Source: an uncultured Lachnospiraceae bacterium (GTDB taxonomy: Bacteria; Bacillota; Clostridia; Lachnospirales; Lachnospiraceae). Taken from it: 14,963 nt of DNA. Within the stretch, counting starts at the first letter, position 1. Every line of letters starts with the position of its first letter. The notes under the pieces were generated by a model. The model did no database searches. It was given only the letters and a program-made list of their open reading frames with translations, and was not told where the DNA came from. Below, piece after piece: positions 1 through 5,766 of the stretch. The position numbers were made by a program, and so were the translations under genes. The stretch lies in the NCBI GenBank assembly GCA_902764045.1, contig CACWUI010000016.1:1-14963 (forward strand). Reading direction: 5' to 3'.

Positions 1-1
1 G

Positions 2-196
2 GGAGAGATGGATGCCGAGCAGCATTGGGAGACCACCATGGATCCGGAAAGAAGGATACTTCTTCGTGTAAACATCGAGGAGTCCTCCGAGGCTGAGGTG
101 GATATTACCTTCTCCACGCTTATGGGAGACCAGGTGGAGCCCAGGCGTGAGTTCATTGAAGCGAATGCTAAATATGCCAAAAATCTTGATATTTGA
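2..196 (+). CDS. gyrB: DNA gyrase subunit B, C-terminal end (partial)
   Basis: Only the last 64 residues are present; the gene enters from the left edge. The frame opens with GEMDAEQHWETTMDPERR, the conserved end of the TOPRIM/GyrB tail that contacts GyrA and DNA, and closes with a TGA stop. GyrB is the ATPase subunit of gyrase, which introduces negative supercoils together with GyrA. The gyrA gene follows on the same strand after 279 bases, the usual gyrB-gyrA order in Bacillota. Most relatives have Leu where this protein has His in AEQHW; I draw no functional conclusion from that. ParE shares this motif, but the adjacent gyrA makes GyrB much more likely. Confidence 0.93.
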   Translation, partial: GEMDAEQHWETTMDPERRILLRVNIEESSEAEVDITFSTLMGDQVEPRREFIEANAKYAKNLDI

Positions 197-233
197 AAAC
201 AGTTTTTAGTTTTGGAAACGCTGAATAATTCAT

Positions 234-244
234 TGTCTTTGACA
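234..244. repeat. TGTC-TTT-GACA inverted repeat
   Basis: A short palindrome in the gyrB-gyrA gap, with half-sites related to those of the GTTGTC-AAA-GACAAC palindrome at 342-356. It includes a perfect TTGACA at 239-244, but 17 bases downstream I see only GCAAAT (262-267), a poor -10, so I do not call it a promoter. Confidence 0.35.
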
Positions 245-272
245 GGTGGTTCATTTTTTCGGCAAATTTGTC

Positions 273-313
273 AAAATTTCTGAAAATTCCTTAGGAATTT
301 TCTTAGAAATTTT
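273..313 (+). terminator. AT-rich hairpin after gyrB, possible terminator
   Basis: Two nested perfect arms are seen: AAAATTTCT (273-281) pairs with AGAAATTTT (305-313), and GAAAATTCC (282-290) pairs with GGAATTTTC (294-302). This gives 18 base pairs with a TTA loop and one TT bulge. The descending arm ends in a T5 run (310-314), so it could work as an intrinsic terminator for gyrB. The stem is unusually AT-rich for a terminator, so a DNA-binding site is also possible. Confidence 0.45.
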
Positions 314-341
314 TCTGGATTTGCACAAAAAAATGACCCAA

Positions 342-356
342 GTTGTCAAAGACAAC
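342..356. repeat. Perfect palindrome GTTGTC-AAA-GACAAC upstream of gyrA
   Basis: A 15-base element with 6-base perfect arms around an AAA spacer. Related TTTGTCAAA sequences occur at 267-275 and 370-378, and TGTCTTTGACA at 234-244, so the gap holds four copies of a TTGTC/GACAA-type half-site. This looks like a possible operator for gyrA supply, but I recognise no regulator for it. Confidence 0.4.
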
Positions 357-475
357 GAATATATCAGCGTTTGTCAAAGCTACGGTTCTGAAAATAAAGA
401 TATAGGGGGACGGTTTTTGTCCTACCCAAAAAAACATATTTTTTAATCCATGCAACACAAAAAGGAGCAATCCAT

Positions 476-1846
476 ATGGATGAACACATTTTTGACAATA
501 TAAATGATGTAGATATGAAGAAGACCATGGAGTCATACTACATCGAATATGCCATGAGCGTTATCGCGGCCCGTGCTCTTCCCGACGTAAGAGACGGGCT
601 TAAACCCGTTCAGAGGAGGATACTTTTCTCCATGACGGAACTTGGCAACAGTCCGGATAAGCCCCACAGGAAGTGCGCCCGTATCGTGGGTGATACCATG
701 GGTAAATATCATCCCCATGGTGACTCGTCTATTTACGAGGCTCTTGTTAAGCTTGCTCAGGATTTTTCCACCAGATACCCTTTGGTTGACGGTCACGGAA
801 ACTTCGGTTCAGTGGACGGTGACGGAGCAGCTGCCATGCGTTATACCGAGGCCCGCCTCAGTAAGATTTCCATGGAGATGCTCTCCGACATAAATAAAGA
901 CACGGTGGATTTCGGCCCCAACTTCGACGAATCCGAAAAAGAGCCTTTGGTCCTTCCTGCCCGTTTTCCCAATCTCCTGGTAAACGGAACCAGCGGTATT
1001 GCCGTAGGTATGGCCACCAATATCCCGCCTCACAATCTTCGTGAGGTGATAGGCGCCGTTGTAAAGATCATTGACAATATCGTGGAAAATGATGCGGACA
1101 CGGATATCGAAGAGCTGATGGAAGAGGTTAAGGGACCGGATTTCCCTACCGGTGCTGAAGTTTTAGGCCGGTCAGGCATTAATGAAGCCTACAGGACAGG
1201 CCGCGGCAAGATCAGAGTCCGTGCCGTTACAGAAATAGAGCCCATGGAAAACGGAAAGAACCGTATCGTGGTTACGGAGCTTCCCTTCATGGTAAATAAG
1301 GCGCGCCTTATAGAAAAGATCGCGGATCTGGTAAAAGACAAGAAGATCGACGGGATAACGGAGCTTCGCGACGAATCTGACCGTGTGGGCATGCGTATAG
1401 TGATAGAGCTTCGACGTGATGTAAATGCCAACGTCATATTAAACCAGCTCTACAAGGCTACCCAGCTTCAGGATACCTTCGGGGTCATCATGCTTGCCCT
1501 GGTAAATAATGAGCCTAAGATCTTAAACCTTAAAGAGATGCTCAAGCTCTATCTTGCACATCAAGAGGATGTGGTCACCAGAAGGATAAAGTATGACTTA
1601 AATAAAGCCGAGGAAAGAGCCCACATTTTAGAAGGTCTCATTATTGCTCTTGATAATATCGACCGTGTTATCGAGATCATCCGCGGATCTGCAAACGTGC
1701 AGATCGCAAAGGACAGCCTCTGTAAGGAATTTTCACTGTCCGAGCCCCAGGCCCAGGCTATAGTTGACATGAGGCTCCGAGCCCTTACCGGTCTTGAAAG
1801 AGAAAAGATAGAGGAAGAATTAAAGGAGCTTCGTGAAAAGATCTAG
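476..1846 (+). CDS. gyrA: DNA gyrase subunit A, N-terminal part up to in-frame amber stop
   Basis: These 456 residues are the breakage-reunion half of GyrA, which cuts and rejoins DNA during supercoiling. The winged-helix region has the active-site Tyr123 in AAAMRYTEARLS. The quinolone-resistance region reads HPHGDSSIYEA, with Ser84 and Glu88 at the positions of E. coli Ser83 and Asp87, so the usual quinolone-resistance substitutions are not apparent. The C-gate sequence ALTGLEREKIEEELKELREKI follows and the frame then meets TAG. The start ATG has AAGGAG 8 bases upstream. A product ending here stops inside the returning coiled-coil helix, not at a domain border, and would lack the DNA-wrapping domain. 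Translation after the stop continues in the same frame as typical GyrA, so this is half of one gene and not a natural short protein. Confidence 0.9.
   Translation: MDEHIFDNINDVDMKKTMESYYIEYAMSVIAARALPDVRDGLKPVQRRILFSMTELGNSPDKPHRKCARIVGDTMGKYHPHGDSSIYEALVKLAQDFSTRYPLVDGHGNFGSVDGDGAAAMRYTEARLSKISMEMLSDINKDTVDFGPNFDESEKEPLVLPARFPNLLVNGTSGIAVGMATNIPPHNLREVIGAVVKIIDNIVENDADTDIEELMEEVKGPDFPTGAEVLGRSGINEAYRTGRGKIRVRAVTEIEPMENGKNRIVVTELPFMVNKARLIEKIADLVKDKKIDGITELRDESDRVGMRIVIELRRDVNANVILNQLYKATQLQDTFGVIMLALVNNEPKILNLKEMLKLYLAHQEDVVTRRIKYDLNKAEERAHILEGLIIALDNIDRVIEIIRGSANVQIAKDSLCKEFSLSEPQAQAIVDMRLRALTGLEREKIEEELKELREKI
1844..1846 (+). other. In-frame amber codon 457 of gyrA
   Basis: The bases read aag-atc-TAG-gaa-tta-aag: Lys-Ile, stop, Glu-Leu-Lys. 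Both flanks match GyrA coiled-coil sequence without a gap. The following base is G. Each plausible parent codon (GAG, CAG, AAG) differs by one base. No TAG ends any other complete gene in the window. Confidence 0.95.
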
Positions 1847-1888
1847 GAATTAAAGGCTATCCTTGCTGACAGAAAGAAGCTTCTCGGC

Positions 1889-2986
1889 GTGATCAAAGAA
1901 GAGATCACGGAGATCTCGGAGAAGTTCGGAGATGAAAGACGTACACGCATAGGTTTTGATGAATTTGATTTAAGTGATGAGGATCTTATTCCCGATGCGC
2001 CGGCTGTTATCTCAAGGACCAATCTGGGATATATCAAAAGACAGGCTCCCGACAATTTCAAGGCCCAGAAGCGCGGCGGCAAGGGCATCAAGGGAATGCA
2101 GACCATAGAAGAGGACTATATCGAAGACCTGTTTATGACTACCGCACACAAAGCCCTTACTTTCTTTACCAGTAAGGGAAGAGTGTATAAGCTTAAGGCT
2201 TATGAGATACCGGAAGCCTCCAGGACCTCAAGGGGTACTGCCATTATCAATCTTTTGCAGCTTCAGCCGGATGAAAAGATCACGGCTATTATTCCCATTG
2301 ACTTAAAAAACATCAGGGAAGAGGACTATCTTTTCATGGCCACAAAGAGGGGGATAGTCAAAAAGACACCCTTAAGCCATTTTGCAAATATCCGTAAGAT
2401 CGGTATCCAGGCAATGACTTTAAAAGAAGACGATGAGCTTATAGGAGTAAAGCTTACGGACGGAGAAAAGAACATAGCCCTGGTAACGGCTAAGGGACTG
2501 AGCATCTGCTTTAAGGAATCGGACGTAAGGGATACGGGCAGAAGCGCCATGGGTGTGAAGGGCATGACTTTAAGCAATGACGACGAGATAGTCAGCATGC
2601 AGATATTCCCCCATACCGATGAGAACGGTATTGCTTCCGACACCATGCTTTACGTTTCCGAAAAGGGGATCGGAAAAAGGACGGATATTTCCGAATACAA
2701 GATCCAGAACAGAGGCGGCAAAGGTCTTATCTGCTATAAGGTTAATGAGAGAAGCGGAAGGCTTATCGGCGCCAAGATGGTCAATGATAATAACGAGCTT
2801 ATGATCATTACCACGGAAGGCATCATCATCAGACTCAGTGTGGACGAGATCCCCGTTACGGGCAGATCCACCACGGGTGTTAAGCTTATCAATCTTGACG
2901 ATGGGGTGAGTGTGGCTACCATTGCCAAGATGAAAAATCTCGGCGGAGACGATGAGCAGGAGACGGAAGAGGAAAAAGAAGAATAA
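1889..2986 (+). CDS. gyrA: DNA gyrase subunit A, C-terminal part after the amber codon
   Basis: This is the DNA-wrapping half of GyrA in the same frame as the upstream part. It begins in the coiled coil (VIKEEITEISEKFGDERRT) and continues into the six-bladed beta-pinwheel. The GyrA box QKRGGKG, diagnostic of gyrase over topoisomerase IV, lies at residues 531-537 of the full frame, and a second blade motif QNRGGKG at 744-750. The tail is acidic (EQETEEEKEE). The first possible start after the TAG is a GTG at 1889 with no convincing ribosome site upstream, so independent translation is unlikely. Fifteen further in-frame codons between the TAG and 1889 also match GyrA (ELKAILADRKKLLG), so the true coding region is continuous with the upstream part. 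Confidence 0.85.
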   Translation: MIKEEITEISEKFGDERRTRIGFDEFDLSDEDLIPDAPAVISRTNLGYIKRQAPDNFKAQKRGGKGIKGMQTIEEDYIEDLFMTTAHKALTFFTSKGRVYKLKAYEIPEASRTSRGTAIINLLQLQPDEKITAIIPIDLKNIREEDYLFMATKRGIVKKTPLSHFANIRKIGIQAMTLKEDDELIGVKLTDGEKNIALVTAKGLSICFKESDVRDTGRSAMGVKGMTLSNDDEIVSMQIFPHTDENGIASDTMLYVSEKGIGKRTDISEYKIQNRGGKGLICYKVNERSGRLIGAKMVNDNNELMIITTEGIIIRLSVDEIPVTGRSTTGVKLINLDDGVSVATIAKMKNLGGDDEQETEEEKEE

Positions 2987-3018
2987 TTTAAAAAAATCAT
3001 ATATACTGTTTTTTAGAA

Positions 3019-3095
3019 GTGATAAACTCCCCTTCTGCTCCCGGTTCTGCTGCGCAGCCCCAATGTCGCAGAAAGGCAGTTTATCACATTTTTTT
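3019..3095 (+). terminator. Large hairpin terminator after gyrA
   Basis: GTGATAAACT (3019-3028) pairs perfectly with AGTTTATCAC (3078-3087). The stem continues inward with CCTTCTGC against GCAGAAAGG and two mismatches. A T7 run follows (3089-3095). The stem of about 20 base pairs and the 30-base loop, which has its own CTGC/GCAG mini-stem, are longer than in an ordinary terminator. It also insulates the fumarase genes, which start 42 bases later. Confidence 0.8.
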
Positions 3096-3136
3096 AGGAT
3101 GAAAGGCGTCTTTGTCACGATGATTTAGGAAATGAT

Positions 3137-3985
3137 ATGCGGGAAATAGAAGCAAAAAAAATAACCGAAAACATAAAGGAAATGTGCATAAAGATAAACC
3201 ATTTTCTCTCCGATGATATGGAAAGATCCGTCCGGGAGGCGGCGCAAAAGGAAACCTCTGAGAACGGGCGATATATCCTCGATATCCTTTGCAAAAATCT
3301 AAAAGCAGCGGGGGAAGAGATGATCCCCATCTGCCAGGATACGGGGATGGCGGTTGTCTTTCTGGAGATAGGCCAGGAGGTGCACATCACCGGGGGAGAT
3401 CTGACGGAAGCGGTAAACGAAGGCGTAAGACAGGGTTACAGGGAAGGGTATCTGAGATGCTCGGTGGTAGATGACCCGGTAATACGTAAGAACACATGTG
3501 ACAATACCCCTGCGATCATCCATACGGAAATAGTTCCGGGAGAAGTTTTCAGGATCAGCGTGGCGCCCAAGGGCTTCGGCAGCGAGAACATGAGCCGTAT
3601 ACATATGCTCAAGCCCGCAGATGGGGTCGAAGGCATAAAGAAGGCTGTATTAGAGACGGTAAAAGAAGCGGGACCCAATGCCTGCCCTCCCTTTGTTGTG
3701 GGAGTCGGCATAGGAGGAGACTTTGAGAAATGCGCCCTGCTTGCAAAGAAGGCTCTGATGAGAAAAGTTGGAGAAATGGACAAGGGCAGACCTGGATACG
3801 TAAGAAGGTTTGAAGAAGAACTTCTGGAGGAGATCAACAAGACCGGGATCGGACCCGGGGGGCTCGGGGGAGATACCACTGCTTTAGGTGTAAATATCGA
3901 AGTTTTCCCTACGCATATCGCAGGGCTTCCCGTGGCGGTAAATATCTGCTGTCATGTAAACAGACATATTTCAAGGGAGATATAA
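3137..3985 (+). CDS. fumA: Class I fumarate hydratase, alpha subunit (or L-tartrate dehydratase alpha)
   Basis: This 282-residue protein is the iron-sulfur-bearing subunit of a two-subunit class I (oxygen-sensitive) fumarase, converting fumarate and malate. The CQDTG motif (Cys66), ACPPFVVGVGIGG (Cys183) and NICCHVNR (Cys272, possibly Cys271) fit the three cysteines that hold the 4Fe-4S cluster. GPGGLGGDTTALGV is also typical. Length is normal for the alpha subunit. ATG 3137 has an AGGA ribosome site. The beta-subunit gene starts on the last base of this gene's TAA, indicating translational coupling. Tartrate dehydratase TtdA is the main alternative; sequence alone does not separate the two. 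I see no strong promoter between the gyrA terminator and the start. Confidence 0.88.
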   Translation: MREIEAKKITENIKEMCIKINHFLSDDMERSVREAAQKETSENGRYILDILCKNLKAAGEEMIPICQDTGMAVVFLEIGQEVHITGGDLTEAVNEGVRQGYREGYLRCSVVDDPVIRKNTCDNTPAIIHTEIVPGEVFRISVAPKGFGSENMSRIHMLKPADGVEGIKKAVLETVKEAGPNACPPFVVGVGIGGDFEKCALLAKKALMRKVGEMDKGRPGYVRRFEEELLEEINKTGIGPGGLGGDTTALGVNIEVFPTHIAGLPVAVNICCHVNRHISREI

Positions 3986-4503
3986 TGAAAAAAATGAATG
4001 TCCCCTTTGACAGGGAGGAATTGAAATATTTAAAAGCCGGGGACAGGGTACTCCTTTCCGGAGCACTTCTTGTGGCAAGGGATGCGGCGCACAAGAGGTT
4101 TTTTGAGGCGCTGCAAAAGAATGAGCAGCTGCCGGTATCTCTTGAGGGGGAGACCGTTTACTACATGGGACCCACGCCTGCCCGTCCGGGGAAGATCACA
4201 GGTTCTGCCGGCCCCACAACTGCCGGCAGGATGGATAAGTATACCCCGTTGCTTCTTGATATGGGACTTTGTGCCATGATAGGAAAGGGCAGACGTAGCG
4301 AAGAAGTGTACAAGGCGATAGAGCGAAACAATGCAGTTTATTTTGCAGCTGTGGGAGGTGCCGGAGCGTATCTTTCCAAATGTATCAAGGCCTCTGAGGT
4401 AGTGGCGTATGAAGATCTTGGTCCGGAAGCGGTAAGAAGACTTACGGTAGAGGATTTCCCCGTGATAGTGGTGGCAGACGCTGTCGGGGGGAGAGTATAT
4501 TAA
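3985..4503 (+). CDS. fumB: Class I fumarate hydratase, beta subunit (or L-tartrate dehydratase beta)
   Basis: This 172-residue beta subunit carries the family motifs ARDAAHKR (31-38), GPTPARPG and GPTTAGRMDKYTP (76-88), followed by the IGKG loop (99-102). It corresponds to the C-terminal domain of single-chain class I fumarases and completes the active site with the alpha subunit. The start overlaps the alpha stop by one base (TAATG), so the subunits are made in equal amounts. No terminator follows directly. One base after its TAA begins the -35 of the small-RNA promoter, and the first hairpin terminator downstream is the shared one at 4576-4619, so the operon's 3' end probably includes the antisense RNA sequence. 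Confidence 0.88.
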   Translation: MKKMNVPFDREELKYLKAGDRVLLSGALLVARDAAHKRFFEALQKNEQLPVSLEGETVYYMGPTPARPGKITGSAGPTTAGRMDKYTPLLLDMGLCAMIGKGRRSEEVYKAIERNNAVYFAAVGGAGAYLSKCIKASEVVAYEDLGPEAVRRLTVEDFPVIVVADAVGGRVY

Positions 4504-4504
4504 T

Positions 4505-4532
4505 TTGACTTACAGATAATAAGTGATATAAT
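4505..4532 (+). promoter_or_regulatory. Promoter of the antisense (antitoxin) RNA
   Basis: TTGACT (4505-4510), 16 bases, then a perfect TATAAT (4527-4532). It begins one base after the fumarase beta stop. Predicted start is near 4539. No coding region begins for 270 bases on this strand and a terminator follows within 80 bases, which points to a small RNA. Confidence 0.75.
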
Positions 4533-4538
4533 CATAGA

Positions 4539-4619
4539 AAGAGCGGTATTAAGTTGCGCCGCCCTTGTGGATATTAAACCGTCCTAAGACTGCTTAAATC
4601 TTGTAAGGACGGTTTTTTT
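4539..4619 (+). ncRNA. Putative type I antitoxin RNA (about 80 nt, Fst RNAII-like layout)
   Basis: The strong promoter at 4505-4532 and the intrinsic terminator ending at 4619 define a short noncoding transcript that converges on the small - strand peptide gene. Its 5' part can fold (AAGAGCGG 4539-4546 with CCGCCCTT 4559-4566, one mismatch) and its 3' part is the terminator stem. CCTTGTGGAT (4563-4572) is nearly repeated in direct orientation as CCTTGTGTGAT (4711-4721), so the RNA can pair, with one bulged base, with ATCACACAAGG in the toxin mRNA, overlapping its ribosome site. It is also fully complementary to the toxin mRNA's 3' end over the hairpin. This is the logic of the Enterococcus par/Fst system. 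Transcription is inferred, not shown. Confidence 0.65.
4576..4619. terminator. Shared, possibly bidirectional terminator hairpin
   Basis: AAACCGTCCT (4576-4585) pairs with AGGACGGTTT (4606-4615), with an inner AAGA/TCTT stem. On the + strand T7 follows (4613-4619), a strong terminator for the antisense RNA and probably for the fumarase operon. On the - strand the tail is only TTTAATAT, so termination of the toxin mRNA may be weaker or need processing. The toxin stop codon lies at the edge of the hairpin. Confidence 0.8.
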
Positions 4620-4698
4620 AATCTCTACTTATTGTGTAGAGGAGTGCCATTAACGATATCAACAGATTGTAAAAAGCAATCAGATCATCTATCGTCAT
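4618..4698 (-). CDS. Putative type I toxin: 26-residue membrane peptide
   Basis: Read on the - strand, AAGGAGG (4714-4708) lies 9 bases before an ATG that opens a 26-codon frame ending in TAA. The peptide begins MTIDDLIAFY, has an uninterrupted hydrophobic stretch from Leu6 to Ile23 (LIAFYNLL, ISLMALL, YTI) long enough to span a membrane, and ends Ser-Arg-Asp. Size and shape match Fst/TxpA/holin-like type I toxins, though I do not recognise its exact family. It has its own promoter (4780-4752), a leader in which CCCCCTT (4729-4723) can hide the ribosome site, and an opposing small RNA. An ATG 5 bases upstream in another frame encodes only Met-Pro. Alternatives are a small membrane peptide of other function or a chance frame; the full set of signals argues against chance. 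Confidence 0.68.
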   Translation of the reverse strand: MTIDDLIAFYNLLISLMALLYTISRD

Positions 4699-4707
4699 GG
4701 CATCTCA

Positions 4708-4729
4708 CCTCCTTGTGTGATCAAGGGGG
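4708..4729 (-). promoter_or_regulatory. Leader hairpin that can hide the toxin ribosome site
   Basis: In the toxin mRNA, CCCCCTT (4729-4723) pairs with the ribosome site AAGGAGG (4714-4708) at six of seven positions, with loop GATCACAC. The loop and the 3' arm form the stretch complementary to the antisense RNA. This fits known type I toxins, where the ribosome site is masked and the antisense RNA attacks the loop. Confidence 0.55.
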
Positions 4730-4751
4730 CTGCAACCGTTCCCGCCAGAAC

Positions 4752-4780
4752 AATATATCACGCAAACGTATGTTTGTAAA
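4752..4780 (-). promoter_or_regulatory. Promoter of the putative toxin mRNA
   Basis: On the - strand TTTACA (4780-4775), 17 bases, TATATT (4757-4752). Predicted start near 4745 gives a leader of about 45 bases before the ATG. The spacer contains the palindrome CAAACGTATGTTTG (4763-4776), and GTATG/CATAC arms (4768-4772, 4782-4786) overlap the -35, so a repressor could act here. Confidence 0.65.
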
Positions 4781-4809
4781 GCATACCCGAAGAATGATAG
4801 GAGGCTGAC

Positions 4810-5715
4810 ATGGACGAATATAACGAGAACATACCCAAAGAAGAAACCGTTACCGATGAAGCCGGCGAAGAGGTGGTCTTAAACGGCGTATCGGAAGAAG
4901 CCGTGATAGGCGAGGTGGAAGGGGCGGACGAACCCTTTGAGGAGCAGGACGAAGAGGGAGACGAGAAAGAGAAACTCCGCTGTGCCGTGTGTGACAAAGA
5001 GATCAACTTTTTTACAAAGAAAAAGGTGACCAGGGGCCTTTATATCTGCGGGGACTGCGAGGAGAAATCCGCCGTCCACAGATATAAAAAGGAAATGAGG
5101 AAACTCTCTCCGGAGGAGGCATTAAGGGTTGTATTAAATAAGATCGCCAAGGCAGAAAACTTCCAAATCACCAAATCCATAGACGGATATTTTCTTATGG
5201 ATAAGCCTAAAAGTTTGTGGACGGTGCCATACGCCGCAACTCCCATAAAAAGGATACCCAGGATCGATCCTGCCATGATATTTTCCTATGATGCTATTAA
5301 AAGTTATGAACTTATCGAAAACGGTAACTGTCTGGCAAAGGGAGGAAGAGGGCTTCCACCCATCGGAGGTCTTCTTTTCGGAGAGGACGGAGCGGGATTT
5401 TCCGCAAACAGCGAGGAGAAGGACATCTGCGAGCAGCTGCAGATAATGATCAATCTTCAAAACGTATCTGTTCCCAGGGTGTTTATCAATCTTATCTTTA
5501 AGGATATAGAAAAAGAAAAAAGAGCTTACGGGGCTGCGATCCTTACGGCCCAGAAGATCCTTTCCGCCCTTGAAAATATTACCGCCAGCGGGGAGAGTGA
5601 AGCAGGAGCTTTTTCTCCTGCGGATGAGATAAAGAAATACAAGGAGCTTCTGGATATGGGAGCCATTACGCAGGAAGAATATGAAGCCAAGAAGGAGAAG
5701 CTGCTTAATATGTGA
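4810..5715 (+). CDS. DUF4428 zinc-ribbon and SHOCT domain protein, function unknown
   Basis: A 301-residue protein with three parts. Residues 1-55 are very acidic and look disordered. Residues 58-83 form a Cys4 zinc ribbon (Cys58, Cys61, Cys80, Cys83; CAVC ... CGDC) of the DUF4428 type. The middle (about 120-235) is a compact domain with a Gly-rich segment (GGRGLPPIGGLLFG) resembling lipid- or membrane-associated folds, but I cannot name it. Residues 272-301 (EIKKYKELLDMGAITQEEYEAKKEKLL) are a SHOCT domain, a short module common at C-termini of bacterial proteins and thought to mediate oligomerisation. No signal peptide or clear membrane span. AGGAGG lies 6 bases before the ATG. I see no convincing + strand promoter in front, because the region is occupied by the divergent toxin promoter, and no terminator before the tRNA promoter. 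Confidence 0.8.
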   Translation: MDEYNENIPKEETVTDEAGEEVVLNGVSEEAVIGEVEGADEPFEEQDEEGDEKEKLRCAVCDKEINFFTKKKVTRGLYICGDCEEKSAVHRYKKEMRKLSPEEALRVVLNKIAKAENFQITKSIDGYFLMDKPKSLWTVPYAATPIKRIPRIDPAMIFSYDAIKSYELIENGNCLAKGGRGLPPIGGLLFGEDGAGFSANSEEKDICEQLQIMINLQNVSVPRVFINLIFKDIEKEKRAYGAAILTAQKILSALENITASGESEAGAFSPADEIKKYKELLDMGAITQEEYEAKKEKLLNM

Positions 5716-5737
5716 CGGGGTTGCCGGTCTCTTATAT

Positions 5738-5766
5738 TTGACAAAGACCCTGTGCTTTGATAAAAT
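5738..5766 (+). promoter_or_regulatory. Promoter of tRNA-Ser
   Basis: A perfect TTGACA (5738-5743), 17 bases, TAAAAT (5761-5766), starting 22 bases after the DUF4428 gene stop. A TTAA tandem run (5781-5795) lies in the leader between promoter and tRNA. Confidence 0.75.

Larger units (their letters stand above)
476..2986 (+). other. gyrA: Complete gyrA frame spanning one in-frame TAG
   Basis: Read through the TAG, the frame gives 836 codons before TAA, the normal GyrA length, with no other interruption, frameshift or missing motif. Gyrase A is essential, so a real null allele is not expected in a living cell. Three readings fit: a sequencing or assembly error (one base from GAG, CAG or AAG), translation of UAG by a suppressor or reassigned tRNA, or a recent nonsense mutation in a mixed population. 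From memory of the family, B. subtilis has Ala here and other Bacillota often a charged or polar residue, which suits GAG or CAG as the expected codon. I favour error or strain-level mutation, but cannot exclude recoding. Confidence 0.85.

Noticed and set aside
239..267. gyrA promoter with perfect TTGACA at 239-244
   Set aside because: The 17-base position holds GCAAAT, a weak -10, and the hairpin at 273-313 would follow directly.
246..446. 66-codon + strand frame in the gyrB-gyrA gap
   Set aside because: It has no clear ribosome site, covers the palindromes and hairpin, and its composition looks like translated AT-rich noncoding DNA.
1889..2986. Natural split gyrA giving two separate proteins
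   Set aside because: The break is inside a helix of the coiled coil, coding matches GyrA between the TAG and 1889, and the second part has no good ribosome site.
2570..3118. 182-codon - strand frame opposite the end of gyrA and its terminator
   Set aside because: It is antisense to conserved GyrA coding sequence, runs through a terminator hairpin, and has no recognisable motif.
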